A DNA stretch of 64,000 bases from an uncultured Carboxylicivirga sp. (GTDB lineage Bacteria > Bacteroidota > Bacteroidia > Bacteroidales > Marinilabiliaceae). The stretch is from positions 248,001 to 312,000 of the forward strand of contig CANLLN010000001.1 of the NCBI GenBank assembly GCA_947491945.1, given 5' to 3'. Shown here piece by piece: positions 54,468 to 62,135 of the stretch. A program made the position numbers and the translations under genes. The first letter of the stretch is position 1. Every line of letters begins with the position of its first letter. The notes under the pieces were generated by a model. It ran no database searches. It saw nothing but the letters and a program-made list of their open reading frames with translations, and was not told the origin of the DNA.

Positions 54468-55667
54468 TTACTTAAGGTTATAGGCCATTAAAGTATCGCC
54501 ATGACGAACGTATAATACTCCATTGTAAATCACAGGGTGCGCCCAGTGCTGAGCCGTACCCATGGTGATATTGAAACGACTCACCACATCCAGCTTTTCC
54601 GGATTTTCTTTGGCCAGCACCATTTCACCCCGATCGGTGTACATATAAAGCATGCCATCGTTATAGATGATGTTACCCATGGCCATTCCTTTGGCTTCGT
54701 ACTTGATTTCTCCTGTATGCCAGTCCACACAAAACCAGTAACGGTTTTTATCGCCTGATCCGTAGGCATAATCACCTACTTTAACCACGGCACCAATGCG
54801 GTTATCTAATTTTTCAGCGAACCAGACTTTTTCTATAGCCTTGCCTCCTCCAGTCAGTTTCAGCATAACAGAACCTTTACCATAGCCACTGGTGCATAAT
54901 AACATGTTATCGCTGTAAATTGGGGTGTTAGCATGAACCGACCAGCGGTTGGTCTGCTCGTAGGACCATAATTTCACACCTGATTTAGCATCAACGCCAA
55001 TGATGTGGTTAGCGGTCATGGTTACTATAATTCCATGCTCCTCAATGTACATGGGTGAACAATAAGCCGACAGGTCGCCTTCGCCGGGTGTTGTCCAGAT
55101 TGTTTTTCCATTTTTCTTGTTTAAAGCAATCAGGTTATTATCCTTACCGCCGGGCGTGGCAATCACCATGTCCTCTACAATCAGCGGGGCTTCATTAATA
55201 CCCCAGGTGATGTTGGATGCTTCATATTCATCCAGGATATTCTTTTTCCAGATCAGGCTCAGGTCTTTTTGTTTGTAGCAGAACAATTCGCCAAGGCCAC
55301 TCATTATGTATAGCCTGCCCTCATTAATTGTAACTGTTCCGCGGGGGCCTACATAGTTTTTAGACCATTCTTTGCCATACGCTACTTTATTTAACAGTTT
55401 TCCTGACAGATCAAGGACGTATAAATAGCCGGTTTCTTCAATCATTCCGGTCAGGTAAATTTTATTGTCATCGATGGCCACTGAAGAGTGTCCTTCTCCA
55501 AGTCCATCGAAGTGCCATTTCAATTCAGGGCCATTGGCAGGCCACTTCTTTAAAAAACCTTTTTCATGGTAGATACCTGTTCGATCGCTACCGCGCCACT
55601 GGATGTTGTTCTGTGCGTTTAACCCCAATGCCATCAGTAATATACATGCGATTAGTCCATATTTCAT
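54468..55667 (-). CDS. Secreted PQQ-like beta-propeller protein E
   Basis: This 399-residue secreted protein (signal peptide 1-18, ILLMALGLNAQ) is a close relative of protein A: it opens WRGSDRTGIYHEKGFLKKWP and ends HWAHPVIYNGVLYVRHGDTL, against FWAHPVINNGILYIRHGNAL in A. Blades such as GHSSVAIDDNKIYLTG and GVDAKSGVKLWSYEQTN are visible. A and E lie at opposite ends of the propeller-rich part of the operon, which fits duplication followed by insertion or rearrangement. Confidence 0.86.
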   Translation of the reverse strand: MKYGLIACILLMALGLNAQNNIQWRGSDRTGIYHEKGFLKKWPANGPELKWHFDGLGEGHSSVAIDDNKIYLTGMIEETGYLYVLDLSGKLLNKVAYGKEWSKNYVGPRGTVTINEGRLYIMSGLGELFCYKQKDLSLIWKKNILDEYEASNITWGINEAPLIVEDMVIATPGGKDNNLIALNKKNGKTIWTTPGEGDLSAYCSPMYIEEHGIIVTMTANHIIGVDAKSGVKLWSYEQTNRWSVHANTPIYSDNMLLCTSGYGKGSVMLKLTGGGKAIEKVWFAEKLDNRIGAVVKVGDYAYGSGDKNRYWFCVDWHTGEIKYEAKGMAMGNIIYNDGMLYMYTDRGEMVLAKENPEKLDVVSRFNITMGTAQHWAHPVIYNGVLYVRHGDTLMAYNLK

Positions 55668-55682
55668 CTGAGTGAGTTTTTG

Positions 55683-57416
55683 TTAGTTAAATCCTGTTTT
55701 TGTCTTTGATAATTTCTGTTTGTAAGCGTTTAATGCATTCAAAACAAAAGTGATGCTATACATATCTTCCGAATACCATAGTCTCGCAAAATAAAGCCCG
55801 ATTGGTTCCGGTTTCAGTATTTCCCCTGATTCATATTTTGAAAATAGAAAGGCGAAAGCATTATTCAGTATGCGCATTTCTACATTGTCTATTGCACTTA
55901 AGGCACTTAATGCTCTGGCGCTAAGGGTTACCTTTGAGCCCACCCCCAAGGCACCGCCCCAGCCGCCATCTGCATTTTGTGCGCTTACAAGGAAAGATGC
56001 CCCTTTGGCAACCATTTCTTTAGCAATCGGATGGTCAAATCCTGAAAGATATTCCACCGATAATGCGGTGCCATAAACGGGCGAGCGTTCATCCTGTGCC
56101 TCCTGATCGCCAAACCAAAGCGGATACCAGCAGCCTTCAGGACTTTGTGCCTTTTTCATCCAGCGCAACATCCGGCTGGCACCATTATCGCATTTCTTTT
56201 TAAGGGCGTCCGGCAGATGGTTGCGCCACAGGCTAAAGGCCAGCAGGGCATGGGCTGTAATGTCCGGGCTGCTTCGGTCGAAGGGCAATTTACCCCAGCC
56301 TTTGCAGAAAGTAGGGATGCCGCCATCTGCATTTTGAAGGGAGAGGAGCCACTCCAGGCCTTTTTCAATTTCCGTACTCAGCTGTCCATTACACAAATCG
56401 TAAAGAGCTACCAGTGCGCCGGAGGTGTCATCGGCATCGGGAGCCGCGCCCGGCAGGTTGGTCCAGCCCCATCCACCTTCTTTAGCACCTGTAAAGGGGT
56501 GCTGATGTTTGAAGGCATTCTGCTTAATTTGATTGGCAAGGTTTTGCGGGTCAGGGATATTTGCCCTCAATGCCCTTACGCTAAGTGAAGTGACCCATGA
56601 CGCCAGATTGGTATCAATCGGCCATGAGCCGTCTTCGCGCACCGTGTCGGTCAGGAAGCCAATGCCTTTTCGCACTGCTTCATGATTGGCGTATCCGGCT
56701 CCACACATACACATGGCCACAAAGCTGGTGAGTGGTGCTGCCTCCAAAAAACCGCCATGTTCCGGCTGAAGCTTGATAAGTACCTTTAGGGAACGCGGTA
56801 TGAAGCTTTCCCGCAGTAGGTTCTTGCTTCCTTTTTTATAGCGAAGGATGCCTACGGCGATTAAGGCCGGTATGGCATAACTCACTACCGGCAGGCGCAG
56901 GAAGCGAAATAGTTTTTGCGGCAGAACAGACAGTTCAAAGGGTAATTGCGGAATGTTTTTCCAGGACGAAATGACTCCGGACAGTGCACACATCACAAGG
57001 ATGGGGGCGGAGAAGGTGAGATCCTTTCCGTAATACTTTAATACCCCTTCGATAATGTGAGCATCGCTGACGCCACCGAAATTATCCTTCAAAAATGCTT
57101 TTGTTGGCTCCGGCGTTTCACCCATGGCACTTAAGGTGGCAAAGCTTAGCAGGGTGGCAGTCATGTTGGAAGGGCTCTCCGGACTATCGCCCCATGAACC
57201 GTTTTCAAGCATTGTTGTTTTTAACCAGGCCACTCCTTTTACAATGTTTGTCTGATATTTATCCTTGCCAGTCATGAAAAGCGCAAATACAGCTACAGAA
57301 GTCGAAATGGCACTTGATGACAGGTAGCCGTTCCACAAACTGCCATCTTTCGGGCGTTTGTTAATCAGCTCTGCGCTTAAGTAATCGATCATCTTATGTA
57401 CTTTTTCTTCCTGCAT
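55683..57416 (-). CDS. Squalene-hopene-cyclase-like terpene cyclase (class II, DXDD)
   Basis: This 577-residue protein has the alpha/alpha-barrel repeats of squalene/oxidosqualene cyclases, with QW-like motifs (ENGSWGD, EDGSWPIDT, EGGWGWTN, QNADGGIPTF, QSPEGCWYPLWFG, QNADGGWGGA). The catalytic acid motif DXDD is present as D327-A-D329-D330 followed by TSGALVAL, so protonation-started cyclisation is possible. A hydrophobic stretch near 175-200 may touch the membrane. It is shorter than typical hopene cyclases and has unusual spacing. It lies between a second toroid protein gene (10 nt) and propeller E (15 nt), downstream of a polyprenyl synthase. The substrate may be a linear polyprenyl chain from 58310-59869. 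Confidence 0.85.
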   Translation of the reverse strand: MQEEKVHKMIDYLSAELINKRPKDGSLWNGYLSSSAISTSVAVFALFMTGKDKYQTNIVKGVAWLKTTMLENGSWGDSPESPSNMTATLLSFATLSAMGETPEPTKAFLKDNFGGVSDAHIIEGVLKYYGKDLTFSAPILVMCALSGVISSWKNIPQLPFELSVLPQKLFRFLRLPVVSYAIPALIAVGILRYKKGSKNLLRESFIPRSLKVLIKLQPEHGGFLEAAPLTSFVAMCMCGAGYANHEAVRKGIGFLTDTVREDGSWPIDTNLASWVTSLSVRALRANIPDPQNLANQIKQNAFKHQHPFTGAKEGGWGWTNLPGAAPDADDTSGALVALYDLCNGQLSTEIEKGLEWLLSLQNADGGIPTFCKGWGKLPFDRSSPDITAHALLAFSLWRNHLPDALKKKCDNGASRMLRWMKKAQSPEGCWYPLWFGDQEAQDERSPVYGTALSVEYLSGFDHPIAKEMVAKGASFLVSAQNADGGWGGALGVGSKVTLSARALSALSAIDNVEMRILNNAFAFLFSKYESGEILKPEPIGLYFARLWYSEDMYSITFVLNALNAYKQKLSKTKTGFN

Positions 57417-57426
57417 TTTGTCTTTC

Positions 57427-58308
57427 TTAATTAATTGTTAGTGCTGACCCTATGGCCAACAGTCCGTAAAAGCAGTATTCCACATCGCTTTTATCATCCA
57501 GTAGTGTGGCGATAAACCCACCCGATTCAGCCCAATGCGCCTCAATAAATTCCAGTGCCGGGTAGCCGGGCTTTTCGTTGTAGCACTTTAATACATACAG
57601 GGCAGTGGCAGTTGATAACAGATCCGGCACAGGTGCCGAAGCAGCAGCCTTAAACCCGCCCGATGGATCCTGCATCGATTTGAGGTAAGTGATAGCCTTC
57701 TCGTACTTTTGGTTACTTATTTGCCCTAGTACAGATAAGGCCGCTGTTGTGGCATTGGTGGTTGCGCTCAGTCCATCTGAATTATTCATGAAGCCACCTG
57801 CATCATGGCGGTATTGCCCCAGGTCGTCTTCTACTTTTCTTTTCTCCGGAAGCTTATTCCCGGTATCCTCCAACAACGAAACCCAGATAAATTGAGTATA
57901 GGGAGCACATTTGTCCTGATGGGGCACATGTTTAAAATCATTCAATTCTTTTATCTGCTGTTTAGTTCGGTTTTTCAGCCAGGTTAACACCCTACCATTT
58001 TTGTGTAGGTAAAAAATTAGTTCACATCGTTTAAAGGCTGCATAGTGTATCAAATCCAGATCGTCTTCGTGCTGGCGCGACAGATAAGCAGCCATTTTAT
58101 CTGCATCAAGATGTATTCCGAGTACCAGGCATAACATCCATCCAAAGGAAGTATAGTACAAATCCGATTCACGGCTTTTATTCATGAATGAATGATCTTG
58201 CAGCAATTGAGATTGCACAAATGCCGATAAGTGATCAATGGCTTCACCTCCAAGCTGATCCTTTCCTGATTTTAGTGTAGTCAATATGTTAGCTGAAATA
58301 CTCTGCAT
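57427..58308 (-). CDS. Prenyltransferase/cyclase-fold (alpha/alpha toroid) accessory protein
   Basis: This 293-residue protein has repeats of the prenyltransferase/squalene-oxidase type: HDAGGFMNNSDGLSATTNAT, DPSGGFKAAASAPVPDLLST and, at the end, DVEYCFYGLLAIGS, the form seen in geranylgeranyltransferase beta subunits. A DXDD acid motif is not found, so it is not a class II cyclase by itself. It lies 1 nt after the polyprenyl synthase gene. It could bind the isoprenoid, transfer a prenyl group, or complete the larger cyclase as a partner. Confidence 0.8.
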   Translation of the reverse strand: MQSISANILTTLKSGKDQLGGEAIDHLSAFVQSQLLQDHSFMNKSRESDLYYTSFGWMLCLVLGIHLDADKMAAYLSRQHEDDLDLIHYAAFKRCELIFYLHKNGRVLTWLKNRTKQQIKELNDFKHVPHQDKCAPYTQFIWVSLLEDTGNKLPEKRKVEDDLGQYRHDAGGFMNNSDGLSATTNATTAALSVLGQISNQKYEKAITYLKSMQDPSGGFKAAASAPVPDLLSTATALYVLKCYNEKPGYPALEFIEAHWAESGGFIATLLDDKSDVEYCFYGLLAIGSALTIN

Positions 58309-58309
58309 A

Positions 58310-59869
58310 TTATTTTAAAATCCTTCCTGTAACCCTGAAAAGCAGGCGTTTTAGTTCTGTGTTAGTGATTGGGTTCAGGGCTGCCAGTGCTTCTTTGCGA
58401 AAGCAGTCAACCATTGTCTGAACACGTGCAATGGCTCTTTCAAGCATCTGTGCATGATCAGCCGATTTTAAAAATCCTTTCAGATCTTTGGTATGAAGCA
58501 TCGAATGCACAAATAGCTCATCATTGGTATCCTCGCAAATAGCTGCTATTACCGCCGAAGGACGGATGATGAGTGGCTCGTCTGTATCAAAATCCTCAAC
58601 GTCATCTTTTAGCTGGTAAGCAATGCCCAGGGCATGGGAGTAGTGGCTGAGTATCGCGCGCGTTTCTTCATGATCATCGGCACAAAGCGAAGCTGTTAAT
58701 AAGGACACTTCAAAGGCAGGCACCGTCTTATGTTTAAAGATGTCGAGTATATAATCCATGTTTAAAGGCTGCGGATTTTTACTCCATTCAAGCTCCATGC
58801 CTTGTCCTTTGCACAAGGCAATGTGTGCTTCGGCGGCCACCTTTATTAAACCCATCTGCTCGCATTGTGCAAGCAGACGATAGCCTTCGCCAAGGTACAT
58901 ATCGCCCACATTAATGGCCATTGGCACACCATGTGTGGCATTTACGGTTTCTTTGCCGTAACGTATTAAATCTTCATCTTCGATATCATCATGCACCAAT
59001 GATGCCTTGTGGAAGCACTCAATGGCGATGGCTGCACGCTTTACCTTCTCCGGTAATTCGCTTTCTCCGCTAAGCGCCATGTAAGTGGCTGCCAGTAGGT
59101 AAGGACGCCAGCGTTTCCCATCTCCCGCCATCCATTGCCTGGCAATAAGGGATGTTCGGTCATCAAGGGGTGAAAGAACCTTACTCAGGCTTTCGGGCTG
59201 AAACCAGTTTTGGATGGTCGCCTTCAACCGGTCATAATTGAGCAGATTGACTTTTTGTTCTGATTTCATTTCCATGATACGGTACACATAGCTTTCATCA
59301 ACCGTGGTGTCCTTGCATCCTTCCTCATTCAGGGGAATGGCCAACCCGGGCACGGCATTGTTGATCAACAGCGGAAAGGCTTTCTCCAGCGAGTCCAGAC
59401 AACTGACACCAATCACCGCATCCACCACACCACTTTCAACCAGGCCAACTACTGATGTAAAGCCTTCGGCCACCAGACTCATCATGCCCAACTCTTCAGC
59501 GCGTGTTTGTAAATCTGGAATATTACACTGGGTGCACAAGTTGCACAGTAAACCCAGCTCATCAATGTCTGCCTTACACGATGATGAATTACGCAGGCAC
59601 TTAGGAAGCAGCAAAAGGCGTTTTTTATGTGGAATTGAAGCAACCGTATCGAACCATACGGCGTTATGCAGTTCTACCATTATCCAGCCTTTTAGGGTCT
59701 TATCCAGTTGTCTTTCGTCGATCAGCTGCCGTGCCATGTTTGCAAGCGTATCCATCGAAAGGGGGGGCGTCAGGTTTTGCTTATCCACGAATGTCCGGAT
59801 GGTATTTCGCAATAGTTGGCGTGCTTCCCTTGTCGTCGGAACTTCGTATTTAAATTGCGTCTTTTCCAT
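58310..59869 (-). CDS. DUF116-polyprenyl diphosphate synthase fusion
   Basis: This 519-residue protein joins two domains not usually found together. Residues about 80-205 resemble DUF116: LLLPKCLRNSSSCKADIDEL, CNLCTQCNIPDL, VAEGFTSVVGLVESG, AVIGVSCLDSLEKAF, with several Cys that could bind a metal or Fe-S cluster. Residues about 255-519 are a trans-isoprenyl diphosphate synthase with GDGKRWRPYLL, the first Asp-rich motif DDIED (D294, D295, D298) and the second DDVED (D422, D423, D426). It should condense IPP onto an allylic primer to make a chain of unknown length. Neighbours: radical SAM gene 14 nt upstream, toroid protein 1 nt downstream. The Cys-rich front suggests redox control or a second reaction on the product. 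Confidence 0.88.
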   Translation of the reverse strand: MEKTQFKYEVPTTREARQLLRNTIRTFVDKQNLTPPLSMDTLANMARQLIDERQLDKTLKGWIMVELHNAVWFDTVASIPHKKRLLLLPKCLRNSSSCKADIDELGLLCNLCTQCNIPDLQTRAEELGMMSLVAEGFTSVVGLVESGVVDAVIGVSCLDSLEKAFPLLINNAVPGLAIPLNEEGCKDTTVDESYVYRIMEMKSEQKVNLLNYDRLKATIQNWFQPESLSKVLSPLDDRTSLIARQWMAGDGKRWRPYLLAATYMALSGESELPEKVKRAAIAIECFHKASLVHDDIEDEDLIRYGKETVNATHGVPMAINVGDMYLGEGYRLLAQCEQMGLIKVAAEAHIALCKGQGMELEWSKNPQPLNMDYILDIFKHKTVPAFEVSLLTASLCADDHEETRAILSHYSHALGIAYQLKDDVEDFDTDEPLIIRPSAVIAAICEDTNDELFVHSMLHTKDLKGFLKSADHAQMLERAIARVQTMVDCFRKEALAALNPITNTELKRLLFRVTGRILK

Positions 59870-59883
59870 TTTGCCAAGCTCTT

Positions 59884-61101
59884 TTAGCCATAAGCGCCAA
59901 ATCCGAAGAAGTATTTTTTCTTCATGATTTTGTATAATACATTTTCTTCGGGTATCTCACGGCCTTTCTGATCGTGGCCGGCAACCGGTCTCATGTTTCT
60001 GTACTCCTGCAACACAGTTTGTCGCGATGATGAGTCCTGTGCTTTATATTGTTCTGCAAAATCTGCCAGTTTGTGAGGATCTTCCAAAAGGATGCAGCCC
60101 CTTGAATCCTCCACTGTCAAGGCTCTTAATTCTTTTAGAAATGCTGATTCTTCGAATAATGCCCGGAGGTTACTTCCATCTGCATTAATGAAATCGCGAG
60201 CCATTTGGATGGGAGGGCAAAATTCCACTGCGCCGCCGGGTGAAATGTGGTGACTCATGCCGGTGGCAGCCGGGCAGAGTGCATTACCCTGTGCATCCCA
60301 ATAAGTATCGATAAGGAAAAGAGGGGCATCCCGGCGTTGTTTCACGATAAATTTGCGTAAATCAAGAATTTGATCCTCGCTGAGGGCATTGCCGGGGTTG
60401 GGCTTTGCACCTACCGGACGGTAAATATAATACCAAAGGTAGTGCACGCCTTCCTTCGCGAGTAAGTCGATGTATTTTCGGTTTACCAGATCATTATAAT
60501 TGTCCTTGCAAATGCTGGCAGCAGCGCCAAACATTAACCTGGCTCTCTTGCAGGCTCTCACACCCGCAAGTGATTTATCGTACACATCATTACTTCCCCG
60601 GCGTTTTTCACTTTCTTCTTTCAGGCCTTCAATACTGATAAGCGGAGTGATGTTACCCAGCTTCTTCATGCGGTACGCTGTTTCATCGTTGATGAGCATG
60701 CCGTTGGTGAACAGCTGGAAGTAACAGTCGGAATGTTTCTCTATGATTTCGAACAAACCTTTGTATAAGAGAGGTTCACCCCCTAAAATACCAAAGAAGT
60801 AGGAGCCACGTTTTTTGCTTTCTGTAATGATGCCATCCAACTGTACTTTGCTAAGCGATTTTTTGCCTCCTGCCGATACCCAGCAACCACTGCAGGTAAG
60901 GTTACAGCTTTCGGTTACCGAAATCATTACGAAAGCGGGGAAGAAAGGCTCCCCTTTTGCCTGTCGCTTTTCAAAATGCCGCATGTTATTGAGGTTACGC
61001 CAGGCAAAATTGTACAGTATTTTCCAGACAAGCCGGGGCGATACCTCCATCGGCACCCGTAGCATAGTCTTGAAATTGGCTGTATATTCTCTTATTGTCA
61101 T
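59884..61101 (-). CDS. Radical SAM protein with C-terminal extension
   Basis: This 405-residue enzyme has the radical SAM signature C-x3-C-x2-C as C66, C70, C73 (ESCNLTCSGCWV), then GGEPLLYKGLFEII and FQLFTNGMLI of the partial TIM barrel. The C-terminal part has single Cys in ALCPAA, VEFCPPIQ and GCILLED, not a clear SPASM pattern. It reductively cleaves S-adenosylmethionine; the substrate is unknown. HpnH, a radical SAM enzyme that modifies hopanoids, is a functional precedent for partnership with a squalene-hopene-type cyclase. Its ATG overlaps the previous gene's TAA by one base (TAATG). Confidence 0.9.
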   Translation of the reverse strand: MTIREYTANFKTMLRVPMEVSPRLVWKILYNFAWRNLNNMRHFEKRQAKGEPFFPAFVMISVTESCNLTCSGCWVSAGGKKSLSKVQLDGIITESKKRGSYFFGILGGEPLLYKGLFEIIEKHSDCYFQLFTNGMLINDETAYRMKKLGNITPLISIEGLKEESEKRRGSNDVYDKSLAGVRACKRARLMFGAAASICKDNYNDLVNRKYIDLLAKEGVHYLWYYIYRPVGAKPNPGNALSEDQILDLRKFIVKQRRDAPLFLIDTYWDAQGNALCPAATGMSHHISPGGAVEFCPPIQMARDFINADGSNLRALFEESAFLKELRALTVEDSRGCILLEDPHKLADFAEQYKAQDSSSRQTVLQEYRNMRPVAGHDQKGREIPEENVLYKIMKKKYFFGFGAYG

Positions 61102-61808
61102 TACGATTTGTCTTTTTTAAGCATCGAAAAACGATTGCGGTTTTGTTGTAAGCGATATTGTAAACGCTTTTGGTACATTTCAGCTTTTACTTCTTCTGTG
61201 AATATCTCTTCTATTTCAGTGCCGCCGTTGATGGGCGATTTATCGTATTTTGGAAAAATAATAGCCTGACTGGGGCACATGCGTGCACATGCCGGACAAT
61301 TATTTTTGCAGTTGTGTGGGTTTGTGACTTTAACTTGTTTGTTTTCGACCGTGTAAACTCCAAATAGGCAGAAGTCATGGCATTTGCCGCATTCGGTGCA
61401 TTTTGTTTTGTCAATCACCGGGTACCAGGCGTCCTGATCTTTACAGACGGGGAGGGCTTCTAGTTCTTTAATTAGGTCATCCGTCGTTGGCGATGGGGCA
61501 TCTCCCTCCAATCCGAATTTTGATAATATTTCGTCAGCACTACTCTCTCGGGCTTCGATAATGGAGCCTGGGGTGATGCCCAGCCAGTTCAAATGATTAT
61601 TAACCGCCCTGGTATGGCAGGCGATAATTGTACCTTCTTTGGCCTTTATGATTTGATTCGGATCATCGACAACCAGACGGCACAGGTCATCTTTTATATC
61701 AACCCGATAGCCATTGCTCCTTAAAGTGGCTGCCACCCTGAGTAATTTTTTTTTATCCATAAATGTGCGCGATGTACATGCGCAAATCGTTACAGCCTTA
61801 GATTGCAT
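61101..61808 (-). CDS. Ferredoxin-like protein with two [4Fe-4S] motifs, first gene of the large operon
   Basis: This 235-residue protein has an N-terminal part with CACTSRTFMDKKKLLRVAAT and IIACHTRAVNNHLNWLG (about 1-80), resembling small parts of HdrA-type proteins, and then two ferredoxin motifs: CTECGKCHDFCLFG and CKNNCPACARMCPS (about 130-185). The C-terminus is basic (YQKRLQYRLQQNRNRF). It probably feeds electrons to the radical SAM enzyme whose gene overlaps its stop by one base. As the first gene it marks the operon start; I could not find a convincing -7 element upstream on the minus strand. Confidence 0.85.
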   Translation of the reverse strand: MQSKAVTICACTSRTFMDKKKLLRVAATLRSNGYRVDIKDDLCRLVVDDPNQIIKAKEGTIIACHTRAVNNHLNWLGITPGSIIEARESSADEILSKFGLEGDAPSPTTDDLIKELEALPVCKDQDAWYPVIDKTKCTECGKCHDFCLFGVYTVENKQVKVTNPHNCKNNCPACARMCPSQAIIFPKYDKSPINGGTEIEEIFTEEVKAEMYQKRLQYRLQQNRNRFSMLKKDKS

Positions 61809-62135
61809 CTTCTATAAATTTGGATTTTGAACCATTAATTTACAGGAAATATCCAGTTTGGTAATCAGATCTTACATAAAAGGGAAAAAATTATGAATTA
61901 AAACGAATTTTAATTGAGATATAAAAATCCTTAAATCGTAAAATGAATAAGTTTATGATATTCAAATTTAAGTTGTGATTTACATGTACTTATGGGATGT
62001 TTGAATTTTAATTTTTAACAGGAGTCTGAACTCAATACAAATTATACCATTCAATTTTTAAATATATTATTGTTAATTTTTATTAGAATTATATAATTTC
62101 GGCACATTACCTTAGCTCTTATCAGTATTACATCT
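61809..62135. other. Divergent intergenic region between large operon and TPR regulator gene
   Basis: This AT-rich 327-bp region must hold the promoters of both divergent units. A promoter for the plus-strand gene is proposed at 62070-62101; none is convincing for the minus strand. No RNA gene is seen. Confidence 0.6.
62070..62101 (+). promoter_or_regulatory. Candidate promoter of the TPR-HTH regulator gene
   Basis: TTG at 62070-62072 and TAATTTCG at 62094-62101 are separated by 21 nt, close to the Bacteroidota -33/-7 layout, with one mismatch to TAnnTTTG. Transcription would start about 30 nt upstream of the ATG at 62136. Confidence 0.4.

Noticed and set aside
59304-59927. 207-residue plus-strand frame opposite the polyprenyl synthase fusion
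   Set aside because: It is antisense to a conserved two-domain protein, has no family features, and its existence follows from codon use of the real gene.
59884-61101. Anaerobic sulfatase-maturing enzyme (anSME) for the PUL sulfatases
   Set aside because: It is embedded in the isoprenoid operon 25 kb from the sulfatases and lacks the clear Cys-rich SPASM pattern of anSME.
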